This document shows, one piece after another, positions 1-8,929 of a DNA stretch of 64,000 nucleotides (the stretch's first letter is position 1; every line of letters begins with the position of its first letter). The DNA comes from Gemmatimonadota bacterium (GTDB lineage Bacteria; Gemmatimonadota; Gemmatimonadetes; Longimicrobiales; Gaopeijiaceae). The stretch lies in the NCBI GenBank assembly GCA_009692205.1, contig SHZR01000013.1, positions 1-64,000 on the forward strand. Reading direction: 5' to 3'. A program made the position numbers and the translations under genes. The notes below the pieces were generated by a model that was not told the DNA's origin, ran no database searches, and was given only the letters and a program-made list of their open reading frames with translations.

Positions 1-257
1 TCATTCGCCAGATCCAGCGGTGCTTCCGGCCGCCGTCGGGGAACTGGGTGGCTTCGGTGACCTTCGTGATTCGGCGTGACGGGTCGGTGGTTGATGACCT
101 CGCGTTCGAGAGTCGCTCGGGCAACACATCCTTCGACTACGCGGCGATGGGCGCGGTCGAGTGTGCGGGGAAGGGGCACTTTGGTCCGCTCCCCGAGGAG
201 CTCCCTTACGAGGCCCAGCCGATCCGCTTCGTGTTCCGCCCGAGCGGCGGTGAATAG
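1..257 (+). CDS. TonB/TolA C-terminal domain protein (5'-truncated)
   Basis: This is the C-terminal end of a protein whose start lies before the window; the frame is open from base 3 and ends with TAG at 255-257. The visible 84 residues begin IRQIQRCFRPPSGNW and continue with VTFVIRRDGSV and a closing VFRP strand, the pattern of the TonB/TolA C-terminal domain that contacts periplasmic partners. It sits 45 bp before tolB and is followed by pal and cpoB, so the TolA role in the Tol-Pal envelope-constriction complex is the best guess. An energy-transducing TonB remains possible because the membrane anchor and linker are not in view. Confidence 0.8.
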   Translation, partial: IRQIQRCFRPPSGNWVASVTFVIRRDGSVVDDLAFESRSGNTSFDYAAMGAVECAGKGHFGPLPEELPYEAQPIRFVFRPSGGE

Positions 258-302
258 ATGCCACTCCAACACTGGCCCGACGGCCGCGGCGACGGATCAT
301 CC

Positions 303-1664
303 ATGAGAGCAGTGGAATTGAAGCGAATCGCGTGGGGTGCGACCCTCGCCCTCCTGGCGCTCGCCCACGCGGGCGGCGCTCGGGCCCAGGATCAAATCCC
401 GGGCGTCAGCCTCGGTCTCGTGTACTCCGCGTCCTATGTGCCCGCCCTGGCTCTGAAGCCCTTTACCGGAAGCTTTGGCGGCGAGGGCGTCGCGCCCGAC
501 GTGGAAGCCATCGTGGGTCGCGACCTGCGCAATGCCGACCGCTTCGAGGTCATGGACTCGTTGCCCGCGGGGCTGATCGGCGACGGTCTCGACTACGCGC
601 TCTGGGATCGACTCGGCGCCGTCTGGCTCGTGACTGGCCGACTGGAGGGAGCCGGGGATGGGTACATGCTGCTCCTCGAGCTGCACGATGTCGTCTACGG
701 CGCGGTGAAAGAGCAGGGGCGCTTCCGGGTGCCGAGATTCTCCGACCCGGACTTCCGCATGGCGGTCCACCGCGCGTCGGACGAGATCGTGCGTTGGACC
801 ACCGGTGATCCGGGCATGGCAGCGAGCCGCATCGCCTTCACGGTGACGGACGCGGAGAACAACAAGGACGTGCACCTCATCGACTCGGACGGTGAGAACC
901 TCGAACGGGTGACGAACAACGGCTCGCTCCTGGAGTCTCCGACCTGGGCGCCGGACGCATCGAAGATCGCGTTCACTTCGTGGAAGACGGGCTATCCGCG
1001 GATCTACGAGCTGAATCTGGCGACGAGACACGAGCGCATGCTCGAGCCCGTGCGCGGTGCAGGCGACTACATCACGCCGGCCTATAGCCCGGATGGTGCC
1101 ACGCTCGCGTTCTCGGTGCTCGGCAGCGACGCGCGCAGCGGCATCTTCACCTACGACGTGGCTCGTGACTGCTGCCTGGCGTACCTGTCCGGCGGGCCTT
1201 GGTACGACTTCTCGCCCACGTACTCGCCGGACGGCCGATGGATGGCGTTCAACACGCAGCGGTTCGGCGACGCTGTCCCGCAGGTCATGCTGATGCCTGC
1301 CGACGGTGGGGACGCGGAGACGTTGTCCCCCTATCAGTACGGCGGAGGCGGATACTTCACCTCGCCCGACTGGTCGCCGACGGGGGACCTCGTGGCATTC
1401 CACGGCGCGATCGAGCGCGGGCGCTACCACATTCTGGTGGCGGCCCTCGCGGACGGCGGGCGCGTGCTCCGGCAGCTCACGTCGGAAGGGAACAACGAGG
1501 ACCCGAGCTGGGCGCCTGATGGGCGCCACCTGGTCTTCGTGGGCGAGCGCTCCTGGGGGTATGGTCTGTTCGTGGTGGATGTCGCGACAGGGCAACTCCG
1601 CACCCTGGTATCCGGACGCCGGGTGGGGGTCCCCGATTGGTCGCCGGCGCTTGCGCCGCGATGA
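303..1664 (+). CDS. tolB: Tol-Pal system protein TolB
   Basis: This is the periplasmic beta-propeller protein that cycles between TolA and Pal during outer-membrane constriction. The predicted product has 453 residues. It starts with a signal peptide (MRAVELKRI, then a hydrophobic stretch and AHAGGARAQ). An N-terminal domain at about 30-165 is followed by repeated propeller blades with the WD40-like signatures SPTWAPDASKIAF, TPAYSPDG, SPTYSPDGRWMAF, SPDWSPTGDLVAF and DPSWAPDGRHLVF. I chose ATG 303 over the in-frame ATG at 258 because 303 puts the signal peptide at the N-terminus. The gene lies between the TonB/TolA end and pal, the usual tol order. Confidence 0.93.
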   Translation: MRAVELKRIAWGATLALLALAHAGGARAQDQIPGVSLGLVYSASYVPALALKPFTGSFGGEGVAPDVEAIVGRDLRNADRFEVMDSLPAGLIGDGLDYALWDRLGAVWLVTGRLEGAGDGYMLLLELHDVVYGAVKEQGRFRVPRFSDPDFRMAVHRASDEIVRWTTGDPGMAASRIAFTVTDAENNKDVHLIDSDGENLERVTNNGSLLESPTWAPDASKIAFTSWKTGYPRIYELNLATRHERMLEPVRGAGDYITPAYSPDGATLAFSVLGSDARSGIFTYDVARDCCLAYLSGGPWYDFSPTYSPDGRWMAFNTQRFGDAVPQVMLMPADGGDAETLSPYQYGGGGYFTSPDWSPTGDLVAFHGAIERGRYHILVAALADGGRVLRQLTSEGNNEDPSWAPDGRHLVFVGERSWGYGLFVVDVATGQLRTLVSGRRVGVPDWSPALAPR

Positions 1665-1689
1665 CCATGCAACGGGATAGTCGCCGACG

Positions 1690-1718
1690 TTGCGCGGTGC
1701 AAGTGATTGTCCTATATG
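1690..1718 (+). promoter_or_regulatory. candidate promoter for pal
   Basis: TTGCGC at 1690-1695 and TATATG at 1713-1718 are separated by 17 bp in the 153-bp gap between tolB and pal. The predicted start would give a leader of about 90 nt before the pal ATG. This is a pattern match only. It would let pal and cpoB be expressed apart from tolB. Confidence 0.4.
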
Positions 1719-1817
1719 GCAGCAGGGCTTTTCCGAGAGAAAAAGGGCATTAGCTTCGTCAGGCGTGCCGCGGCCAGCGGCCGCCCAGGTCACCACTTTG
1801 TTCAAGAGAGGTATGGG

Positions 1818-2414
1818 ATGATCGTCCGTCGCTTCGTTACGCCGGTCGTGGCCGCGATGGTGCTGGTTGGTGCGTGCGGAGGAGATCCGCCCCCGCCGCC
1901 CCCGCCGCCGCCGCAGGCGAACCAAGACTCGCTGCGCGCCTATCAGGACTCGGTACGGCGTGCCGGAGAAGCCGCCCAGGCCGAAGCCGCGCGTCTCGCC
2001 GCCGAACGTGCCGCCGCCGCGGAGCGCGCACGCCGCGTTACTGCCGCTCGTACCACGCTCGAAGAGATGGTCTTCTTCGACTATGACGAGTCGGACGTTC
2101 GTGACGACGCCGCCGCGGTGCTCCGCCGTAAGGTGGACATCCTCCGGGCGAGCCCGCAGGTCCGCATCCGGATCGAAGGACACGCGGACGAGCGCGGCTC
2201 CACCGAGTACAACCTCGCGCTCGGCAACCGCCGTGCAGAGGCGGTGCGCCAGTTCCTGGTTGGCTTCGGCCTCACGCAGGATCGCTTCGAGATCGTCTCG
2301 TTCGGCGAGGGTAGGCCGCGCCAGCAGGGCGCTACGGAGCAGGTTTGGGCGCAGAACCGGCGTGGTGAGTTCATCATCACCGCGGGTGCGAACGCGATCA
2401 ACCCGGCAAACTGA
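1818..2414 (+). CDS. pal: peptidoglycan-associated lipoprotein Pal
   Basis: This is the outer-membrane lipoprotein that anchors the Tol-Pal complex to peptidoglycan. The product has 198 residues. A lipoprotein signal MIVRRFVTPVVAAMVLVGAC ends at lipidated Cys20. A run of nine prolines and an Ala/Arg/Glu-rich helix precede an OmpA-like domain from about residue 85. That domain shows VFFDYDESDV, IEGHADERGSTEYN, LGNRRAEAV and NRRGEF, the peptidoglycan-binding core with the Asp and Arg of the diaminopimelate site. ATG 1818 was chosen because it gives the lipobox and has AGAGAGG six bases upstream; the frame extends to 1707 without a sensible N-terminus. The gene lies after tolB and before cpoB. 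Confidence 0.93.
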   Translation: MIVRRFVTPVVAAMVLVGACGGDPPPPPPPPPQANQDSLRAYQDSVRRAGEAAQAEAARLAAERAAAAERARRVTAARTTLEEMVFFDYDESDVRDDAAAVLRRKVDILRASPQVRIRIEGHADERGSTEYNLALGNRRAEAVRQFLVGFGLTQDRFEIVSFGEGRPRQQGATEQVWAQNRRGEFIITAGANAINPAN

Positions 2415-2433
2415 TCGCATGACCTTTACGTGG

Positions 2434-2461
2434 CCCCTCCCCCGGAACCCCGGGGGAGGGG
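2434..2461 (+). promoter_or_regulatory. 12-bp perfect hairpin covering the cpoB ribosome binding site
   Basis: The left arm CCCCTCCCCCGG (2434-2445) and right arm CCGGGGGAGGGG (2450-2461) pair perfectly around an AACC loop. The stem ends three bases before the first cpoB ATG at 2465. The only good Shine-Dalgarno sequence for cpoB (GGGGGAGGGG) is the right arm itself. There is no T-run after the stem, so it does not look like an ordinary intrinsic terminator. It could limit cpoB translation relative to pal, or stabilise the 3' end of pal mRNA. Confidence 0.7.
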
Positions 2462-2464
2462 TCC

Positions 2465-3286
2465 ATGTGCATGATGAGACGTAGACGACGGCTCGTGCGC
2501 TTCTGGGCCCTACCGGCGGTAGCGCTCGCCCTCGCGGGCTGCGCCACCAAGGGCGACATCCGCGCGCTGCAGACCGAGCTCCGGCAAGAGCTCGTCTCGC
2601 TCGGGGCGCGGCAGGACTCGCTGCTCACCGCGTTGCGTGCCGAGACGATGTCCACCCAAGACACGCTGCGCACGCAGTCCGACCAGATCTTCGACTTCCG
2701 TGGCGAGATCACGCGTCAGCTCCAGGCGATCTCGCAGGGGATGGCGCGTCTGGAAGCGATCTCGGGCGAAAACCAGCGCGGCATCGCCAGCGTGCGGGAT
2801 CAGCTGGCGAACATCCGCCGCCTGCCGACCGGGCCGGCGCAACAGCCGACGCAGCTCGTCGACTCCGCCCAGTCGACGCCCGCCAACCCCGAGACGGTGG
2901 CGGGTGCGGGAGGCAATGCCGAGCAGCTCTGGGGTGTGGCGAGGGAGCAGCATCAGCGCGGCTCCTACGGCACCGCGCAACGCGCATACGAGCAGTTCCT
3001 GCAGGAGTACTCGAGCCACGCGCTCGCACCGGACGCCCGCTTCTATCTCGCGGATATCCTGACGCAGCTGGATCGGCCCGAAGATGCGCTCGCGGCCTTC
3101 CAGGAGATCCCGACGCTCTACCCGACGGCGTCGAAGGTGCCGGATGCGCTCTACCGCGCCGCGGCCTTGCAGCATGAGGCGGGCGACGACGACGAGGCGA
3201 AGGCGACGCTCCAGCGCATCATCAATACGTATCCCGACGCGACGATCGCCATGCTCGCGCGGGACCTGCTCACTGAGATCGGGTAG
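2465..3286 (+). CDS. cpoB: CpoB/YbgF-like TPR lipoprotein of the Tol-Pal locus
   Basis: CpoB coordinates peptidoglycan synthesis with Tol-dependent outer-membrane constriction. The product has 273 residues. A basic N-terminus is followed by a lipobox ending LALAGC, so unlike Escherichia coli CpoB it is predicted to be lipidated. A helical coiled-coil region (about 30-120) with many Gln and Arg residues comes next. After a Pro/Thr/Ala linker there are TPR units starting at AEQLWGVAREQHQRGSYG, ending YPDATIAMLARDLLTEIG. Three in-frame ATGs (2465, 2471, 2474) are possible starts; the last two suit the distance to the purine-rich site buried in the hairpin. It follows pal by 50 bp. Confidence 0.88.
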   Translation: MCMMRRRRRLVRFWALPAVALALAGCATKGDIRALQTELRQELVSLGARQDSLLTALRAETMSTQDTLRTQSDQIFDFRGEITRQLQAISQGMARLEAISGENQRGIASVRDQLANIRRLPTGPAQQPTQLVDSAQSTPANPETVAGAGGNAEQLWGVAREQHQRGSYGTAQRAYEQFLQEYSSHALAPDARFYLADILTQLDRPEDALAAFQEIPTLYPTASKVPDALYRAAALQHEAGDDDEAKATLQRIINTYPDATIAMLARDLLTEIG

Positions 3287-3315
3287 CGGCGTCGGCGCGG
3301 CCACGCCGGTAGACC

Positions 3316-3813
3316 ATGCGGTGTCCGGAGTGCGACGCCACTGAGAACCGAGTGGTCGATACGCGGGCGAGCCGAGGTGGCCGGGCCGTTCGGCGACGCC
3401 GTGAGTGCGTCGTGTGCGGCGCGCGCTTCACCACCTACGAGTACGTGGAGGAGCGACCGATCCAGGTGCTCAAGCGGTCGGGCGCCGTGGAGCCGTTCGA
3501 TCGGTTGAAGCTGCTGGAGAGCGTGAGGGTGGCGTGCGCCAAGCGACCGGTGTCGGCATCGCAGATGGAGCAGCTCGTGGACCGCGTCGAAGACGACCTG
3601 TCTCGAGAGGCCGGCGTCGAGGTTCCGAGCGTGAGGCTCGGGGCCATGATCATGGACCTGCTGCGCCCTCTCGACCGGGTCGCCTACGTGCGCTTCGCCT
3701 CGGTCTACCGGAACTTCCAGGACGCGGGTGAGTTCCAGGAGTTCGTCGACGAGATGGCCGCCGCGCAGGCGCGCGAGGAGCTCCGACGGAGCCAGGTGGA
3801 GCTGCCTCTGTGA
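3316..3813 (+). CDS. nrdR: transcriptional repressor NrdR
   Basis: NrdR is the ATP/dATP-sensing zinc-ribbon repressor of ribonucleotide reductase genes. At 165 residues it is close to the family's usual length. It begins MRCPECDATENRVVDTR, has a second cysteine pair CVVCGARF completing the zinc ribbon, and then an ATP-cone domain from about residue 48 (VLKRSGAVEPFDRLKL) to the C-terminus. No nrd genes are in the window, so the targets are elsewhere. Its TGA overlaps the GTG of tatC, so the two are probably co-translated. Confidence 0.95.
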   Translation: MRCPECDATENRVVDTRASRGGRAVRRRRECVVCGARFTTYEYVEERPIQVLKRSGAVEPFDRLKLLESVRVACAKRPVSASQMEQLVDRVEDDLSREAGVEVPSVRLGAMIMDLLRPLDRVAYVRFASVYRNFQDAGEFQEFVDEMAAAQAREELRRSQVELPL

Positions 3814-4658
3814 GCGCCGGTGGCTCCAGCCGCACCCCCACCGAGCCGATGGCCCGTCACCGTACTTCGCGGGGCGAGATGCCCTTCCTGGATCACCTGG
3901 AGGAGCTCAGGTGGCGCGTCCTGTGGGCGCTCCTGGCGATCGTCGCGGGAACGATCGTGGGCCTCGTGCTGGTCTTCAACCTTCCGGTGCTCGAGCTGCT
4001 GGTCGATCCCGTCCGCGCGGCGCACGGCGATCCCGACCTGCGCCTCATCTATCTGTCCCCGGCGGACCCGTTCTTCGTCACGCTGAAGCTCGCGATGTTC
4101 ATCGGCGTCATCCTCGCGCTTCCGATCGTCGTCTACCAGATCTGGGCGTTCCTGTCCCCCGCGTTGGAGAAGCGGGAGAAGCGCGCGGTGATCCCGGCCC
4201 TGTATCTCGGCCTGGTCCTATTCTGCTCTGGCGTGGCGCTGGCGTACTTCGTGGCGCTCCCCATGACGCTCGAGTTCTTCCAGAAGTTCCAGACGGAGTC
4301 CCTCCAGGGGCAGCTCGAGATCAACCAGACCATAGGGTTCGTGGTGAAGCTTCTCCTGGCGTTCGGGGCGGTGTTCGAGCTCCCCGTGGTGATCATGGGC
4401 CTCAGCGCGCTCGGGTTGGTGACGCCGGCGTTCCTCCGGGCGAAGCGGCGACATGCGATCGTGGGAATCACGGTGCTGGCGAGCTTTCTGACGCCGGGCG
4501 ACGCCATCACGCTCACGATCATGATGATGCTCCCGCTCGTGCTCCTCTACGAGTTCGGGATCCTCTTGTCGGTCGGCATCTACCGCGGCAAGAAGAAGCG
4601 CGCAGCGGAGGCCGAGGCGAGCCTCGATCCTCCTCCGGGAGCCGTGGAGTCGTCGTGA
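3810..4658 (+). CDS. tatC: Sec-independent protein translocase TatC
   Basis: TatC is the multi-spanning membrane receptor for twin-arginine signal peptides. The product has 282 residues if the GTG at 3810, which overlaps the nrdR stop, is used; ATG 3849 is the alternative and removes 13 residues. The family N-terminal motif MPFLDHLEELRWR is followed by hydrophobic spans at roughly 36-60, 90-115, 130-155, 175-200 and 225-250. The motif FLTPGDAITLTIMM matches the conserved FLTPPD region before the last helices. Its partner tatA is about 8 kb away, and no tatB is visible in the window. Confidence 0.95.
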   Translation: MSAGGSSRTPTEPMARHRTSRGEMPFLDHLEELRWRVLWALLAIVAGTIVGLVLVFNLPVLELLVDPVRAAHGDPDLRLIYLSPADPFFVTLKLAMFIGVILALPIVVYQIWAFLSPALEKREKRAVIPALYLGLVLFCSGVALAYFVALPMTLEFFQKFQTESLQGQLEINQTIGFVVKLLLAFGAVFELPVVIMGLSALGLVTPAFLRAKRRHAIVGITVLASFLTPGDAITLTIMMMLPLVLLYEFGILLSVGIYRGKKKRAAEAEASLDPPPGAVESS

Positions 4659-7576
4659 GGACCGCGCCGCTCTGGGCCGCGGCGCTGGTCGTCGTCGGGC
4701 TCTTGGCCTCGGGCGTCGCGCTACCCCTCGGCGCGCAGCAGCAGCCGTCCGCGGAGCAGCAGGTCGACTCCGCTCGCCTGCGGGTCCTCGATCGCCTGGC
4801 CCGCCTCGCGCGTCCCCCGGGCTTCGACAGCGTGCTCTACGTCCAGGACTCGCTCCGTCTCTTCGAGGCCGCCGGGGGGATCCGACCGGCTGCGGGGGTC
4901 GGGATGGACTCGGTGGCTACCGCCCTCCTGGCCTTGCCGGGCTTCACGCTCACCGAGTACCAGGGCGGCGCTGCGGATTTCCGCGCGGGTGAGCGCGTGC
5001 TCGTGCTGCGCGCCACCGATGACGAGCGCGTCCGAGTCGTCGCCGAAGGGATGCAGATCGAAGCTGACACCTCGATCACACTCGACCAGTCCACTGGACT
5101 CGTGCACATGGTGGGCAACCCCACGTTCACGCCTCCTCAGGGGGACCCGGTCGAGTCCGCCTCGATGGTCTACGACCTCAACCAGGCTCGCGGCTCCGCG
5201 CTCGACGCCCAGACGTCGTACATGCAGCAGGGCGCGCGGTGGCTCGTGCGTGGGGACATGCCCTTCGCGGCCCAAGACTCGACGTTCATGTCGCACGCGC
5301 GCTTCACCTCGTGCGACTTAGATGTCCCCCATTCGCACTTCGAGACCGACGAGATCAAGATCATCGGGGGGCGTGTGCTCGTCGCGCGCGGCGTGCGCCT
5401 CCACTTCGCCGACGTGCCCGTCTTTTGGCTTCCCTTCGTCGCCCAGAGTCTCTCGTCGGGCCGTGCGTCGGGCCTGCTCACGCCTCGCTTCTCCGTCAAC
5501 GACATCGTGCGCACGTCCGGTGGGTACCGGCGCCGGGTGAGCAACATCGGCTTCTATTGGGCCATGAGCGACTACTCGGGCGCGCTGCTGTCCATGGACT
5601 GGTTCAGCCAGACGTTCGTGAGCCTCACGGGGTCGACGGAATACCGCTTCAATCGCCAGTTCCTGCAGGGGGACGTGAACGTGCGCCGTTACTGGCGCGA
5701 GGGCGGGGCGGCCGAGCTCGCGCTCGACACCCGCCACTCCTGGCAGCCCGACGAGCGGTCGGATCTGTTCGTGTCGGGTCGCTATGCGTCCAGCAACGAC
5801 TTCGTGCGCGAGAACTCCTTCAACCCGCGCGAGGTCACGCAGTCGATCGACTCGGAGGCCGGCATCAACCGCCGCTTCGGCTGGGGCTCGCTCTCCGTCG
5901 CCGCCAACCGACAACAGTACCTCTCGGACGATCGTACCGAGTGGATGCTGCCGTCGGCGAACCTCTCGCTTTCGCCGATCACATTGTTTCGGGCAGCGCC
6001 CTCCGAAGGGAGCTTCTGGAACAACATGACGTGGTCCGGCTCAAGCGGCGTCCGCCGCAATACCTTGGATCGTGTACGGCCGGATACGTTCGCGATAGCT
6101 CAGGCGAGCACGGCCAGGACCTCGGGCTTCGCGAGCAGCAACCTGAGCCTGGGCCGACTCACGTTTTCGCAATCCCTGAACCTCGAGCAGGACGAGACGC
6201 TCGGTGTGCCCGAGGCGCTCTTGTTGCTCGGCGACAGCGCGAACGCGGTGGACCTCCTCTCGGGCGCTCCGGCGCGTGACATTGCGCGTGCGACCCTCGC
6301 GTGGGCGACGTCCGTCAACTATCAGCAACAGCTGATCGGGTCGACCACGATCACGCCGAGGCTCTCGGTGTCGGGCAACATGCAGCGGTCGGACACCTCG
6401 AGCCTGTCGCAGAGCTTCGTGTCGGCGCCCTCCCGAGTCTCGTTCGGTGCTCAGCTCAAGACGGACATCTACGGGTTCTTCCCGGGCGTCGGCGGGTTCG
6501 AGGCGATCCGCCACAAGATCTCCCCGTCGTTCGACTATCAATGGAGCCCGGAGTCGACGCCGACTGCCCTTCAGCAGAGTGTCTTCGGCGCGAGGGCCCT
6601 CCAGCCGCAGAATGCGATCGCCGTCACGCTCAATCAGACCTTCGAAGCGAAGCGGCGGGTGGAGACCCCGACACCCGGGGCTGCCGCCGACTCGAGTGCC
6701 TCGGGGCAGGGACAGGAGGTCCTCGGCGGGGCCGCGGCCGGACCGAGGGGCGACAGCGTGCAAGGAGGACCTCGGCGCGTGCAGCAGGCGCCGATCGTCA
6801 GCCTTCTCGCGCTGCGGACCAGCGTGGTGCGCTACGACTTCGTGCAGGCCGACTCCACCGGGAGCTTCCTCCAGGGCTTCGAGACCACGAGGCTCTCGAA
6901 CCAGATCTCGTCGGACATCCTCCGCGGCCTCTCGATCTCGACGGACCATGAGTTGTTCGATGACAGCCCGGCCGCCGGCGGGGTGATCGCGGATCGCCGG
7001 TTCGCGCCCCGCCTCTCGCAGGTCAACCTGTCGTTCTCGCTCGCATCGACATCTGCGCTCTTCCGCTGGCTCGGCCTTTCCCGCGGCGGGGCGGCCGGTG
7101 CGGAAGAGGAACCTGGGCCGGATGGACCTGTGGGCCCGATCATCCTGGGAGCGACGGACGAGGCCACGATCATCCCCGGCGTGGGCGGAGCCGGCCGCGC
7201 CGGCCAGACTCCCCTTGCCCGGACGACGGGTGCCACCGGTGCCTGGAACGCCAACTTCTCATACTCGTTGCAGCGCCCCCGCGACGGGAGTCGGCCCGCG
7301 AGCCAGATGATCACGGGGTCGGTACAGCTCCAGCCGACCGACGCCTGGGGCCTGTCATGGCAGACCGCATACGATCTCGAGAAGGGATCGTTCAACGACC
7401 ACTCCATTCGGCTCACGCGCGACCTGCACGAGTGGCAGGCGAACTTCGATTTCCTGCAGACGGCGACCGGGAACTGGAGCTTCCGCTTCGAGGTCTCCCT
7501 GATCGCCAACCGGGATCTGAAGTTCGACTACGACCAGCAGAACCTCGACTTGGGGATCCCGTCCGAGCGTCGTTAG
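4655..7576 (+). CDS. lptD: LPS-assembly protein LptD-like outer-membrane protein
   Basis: LptD is the outer-membrane barrel that inserts lipopolysaccharide. The product has 973 residues from the GTG that overlaps the tatC stop. A signal peptide ends near LPLGAQQQ. An OstA/LptA-like jellyroll domain spans about 110-240 (VVAEGMQIEADTSITLD, then DPVESASMVYDL). The LptD-type segment LHFADVPVFWLPF leads into a long barrel rich in alternating Tyr, Trp and Arg, with segments such as YYWAMSDY-like strands and NVRRYWREGG. A Pro/Gly/Ala-rich insertion at about 665-710 and another at about 810-860 are probably extracellular loops. The open frame continues upstream to 3728, but that part only shadows tatC. 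Confidence 0.88.
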   Translation: MRTAPLWAAALVVVGLLASGVALPLGAQQQPSAEQQVDSARLRVLDRLARLARPPGFDSVLYVQDSLRLFEAAGGIRPAAGVGMDSVATALLALPGFTLTEYQGGAADFRAGERVLVLRATDDERVRVVAEGMQIEADTSITLDQSTGLVHMVGNPTFTPPQGDPVESASMVYDLNQARGSALDAQTSYMQQGARWLVRGDMPFAAQDSTFMSHARFTSCDLDVPHSHFETDEIKIIGGRVLVARGVRLHFADVPVFWLPFVAQSLSSGRASGLLTPRFSVNDIVRTSGGYRRRVSNIGFYWAMSDYSGALLSMDWFSQTFVSLTGSTEYRFNRQFLQGDVNVRRYWREGGAAELALDTRHSWQPDERSDLFVSGRYASSNDFVRENSFNPREVTQSIDSEAGINRRFGWGSLSVAANRQQYLSDDRTEWMLPSANLSLSPITLFRAAPSEGSFWNNMTWSGSSGVRRNTLDRVRPDTFAIAQASTARTSGFASSNLSLGRLTFSQSLNLEQDETLGVPEALLLLGDSANAVDLLSGAPARDIARATLAWATSVNYQQQLIGSTTITPRLSVSGNMQRSDTSSLSQSFVSAPSRVSFGAQLKTDIYGFFPGVGGFEAIRHKISPSFDYQWSPESTPTALQQSVFGARALQPQNAIAVTLNQTFEAKRRVETPTPGAAADSSASGQGQEVLGGAAAGPRGDSVQGGPRRVQQAPIVSLLALRTSVVRYDFVQADSTGSFLQGFETTRLSNQISSDILRGLSISTDHELFDDSPAAGGVIADRRFAPRLSQVNLSFSLASTSALFRWLGLSRGGAAGAEEEPGPDGPVGPIILGATDEATIIPGVGGAGRAGQTPLARTTGATGAWNANFSYSLQRPRDGSRPASQMITGSVQLQPTDAWGLSWQTAYDLEKGSFNDHSIRLTRDLHEWQANFDFLQTATGNWSFRFEVSLIANRDLKFDYDQQNLDLGIPSERR

Positions 7577-7777
7577 CCTGGGGTCGTGTCTCCGTAAGGC
7601 GCCCCGAGGTGTCCTCGCCAGGGGACGTTTCGCGGTCGGAGATGTAGAGCGTAAGTGCCATAATTACATGGACTTATGACTTCGGTACGCCCCGTGCATT
7701 GCTTCCCCGTCGACACGGCACCTTTCGGCCCGCTCCCATTGGAGTCGGCGCCGACTCGAAGAGTGAAGGAGGAAGCG
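7577..7777. other. 201-bp intergenic region before the FN3 lipoprotein
   Basis: This gap is more AT-rich than its surroundings near 7650-7680. It contains CATAAT at 7659-7664 and TTATGA at 7674-7679, either of which could be a -10 element, but I see no convincing -35 at 17-18 bp. No gene is visible. It probably carries the promoter of the following lipoprotein gene. Confidence 0.35.
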
Positions 7778-8908
7778 ATGAGACGCGCGGCGGTCGTGAT
7801 TCTGCTCCTGACGGGCCTGCTGTCGGCGTGCACCACCAACGACGTCTTGGTTCCGATCGGCCGTACGCCGGCGGCCCCGAGATCCCTCACGGCGACGTAC
7901 CACGCCGGCGCCGTGACGGTCGAGTGGGAACTCGCGCCCGACTGGAGCGACGAAGCCTTCCGAGTCTACTCACGCCGAACGAGCGACCCGAGCTACTTCA
8001 TGATCGCCGAGGTGACGAGTTGCTCGGACGGCCTGTGCGCCTACCAGGACTGGAACGTCTCGGCGGACCACACTTACGAGTACTACGTCAGCGCGGTGGA
8101 CCCCGATTCGGGCATCGAGACCGCCACGGTCGCTTCGGTCGAAGTGTTCGTGCCGAGCCCGGTGCCTCCTCCGGTCCCCGACGGTCCGTTCGTGATTGCG
8201 CTCGACGGCGCCAATTTCCTCGCGTGGGGCACGGACTCGCGGGGCGTCGCGGACTTCTCGCATTACAGGGTCTACCAGGACGCGGGCACGACGAGCTACC
8301 TGCTCGGTGAGACGGACTCCGAGGGCTTCCTCGACTTGCTCGCCGCGAACGGTACGACGTACGAATACTTCGTCACCGCGATTGACGCCGATGGGCACGA
8401 GAGCCAGGGTAGCCTATCGGCATCAGGCACGCCGAGGCCCGACTTCCACGGGGAGTGGGCGTACGACCACTTCGACGACCCGACGGCGTCGGGCTTCCGG
8501 TTCCCCGATGACGAGAGCACGTACCCGATCGTCGCGGGCACGGATGCGAGCCGGGACTTCCGCGTCGAGCGAGACGTGGGTGGCGCGTGGTGGCTTGTGC
8601 CGAACACGGGGACAGCGACCTACCCGACGGGCTTCGCGACGACCGCGCTCAAGTGCGGGGCCGGTGCGGACGCGGGGTGCACGGACGTGTCCGTGGCGCC
8701 GAGCACGGGCTACACCAACGCGGACGTGGAGCTTCTGCCGCAGACCAGCTACGTGATTCGCATCGGCTCTGGTTCGACCGCGTACTACGGAGTGATCAGG
8801 GTGGTGTTCCAAGGCTTCGACCAGAACGGCGACGGGATGATGATCTTCGACTGGGCGTTTCAGTTGCAGGCGGGGAACCCGAATCTCGTGCCTCCCAACG
8901 GCGGCTGA
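7778..8908 (+). CDS. lipoprotein with two fibronectin type III-like domains
   Basis: The function is unknown. The product has 376 residues. A lipoprotein signal MRRAAVVILLLTGLLSAC ends at Cys18. A first FN3-like domain covers about 28-125 (APRSLTATYHAGAVTVEWEL, then YEYYVSAVDPDSG). A second covers about 130-220 (DGANFLAWGTDSRG, then YEYFVTAIDADGHES). The final 150 residues carry four cysteines in total with the FN3 region and a beta-rich pattern I do not recognise. ATG 7778 was chosen because AAGGAGGAAG lies just upstream and the lipobox follows. The gene stands alone, with an intergenic region before it and a terminator-like hairpin after it. An envelope surface or adhesion role is only inference. 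Confidence 0.8.
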   Translation: MRRAAVVILLLTGLLSACTTNDVLVPIGRTPAAPRSLTATYHAGAVTVEWELAPDWSDEAFRVYSRRTSDPSYFMIAEVTSCSDGLCAYQDWNVSADHTYEYYVSAVDPDSGIETATVASVEVFVPSPVPPPVPDGPFVIALDGANFLAWGTDSRGVADFSHYRVYQDAGTTSYLLGETDSEGFLDLLAANGTTYEYFVTAIDADGHESQGSLSASGTPRPDFHGEWAYDHFDDPTASGFRFPDDESTYPIVAGTDASRDFRVERDVGGAWWLVPNTGTATYPTGFATTALKCGAGADAGCTDVSVAPSTGYTNADVELLPQTSYVIRIGSGSTAYYGVIRVVFQGFDQNGDGMMIFDWAFQLQAGNPNLVPPNGG

Positions 8909-8929
8909 GCGCAACGGGGTTCACGTAAC

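Noticed and set aside
297-2420. 707-codon open frame on the minus strand opposite tolB and pal
   Set aside because: It is antisense to two well-supported genes, has low-complexity Arg-rich sequence and no recognisable domain. Long antisense frames are expected at this GC content.
2434-2461. Intrinsic terminator after pal
   Set aside because: The stem is strong but lacks a T-run and overlaps the cpoB ribosome binding site, so a translational or mRNA-stability role is more likely.
3728-4654. Apparent 309-codon N-terminal extension of LptD
   Set aside because: It overlaps all of tatC in another frame and reads as Arg/Pro/Gly-rich shadow sequence. A signal peptide appears only from GTG 4655.
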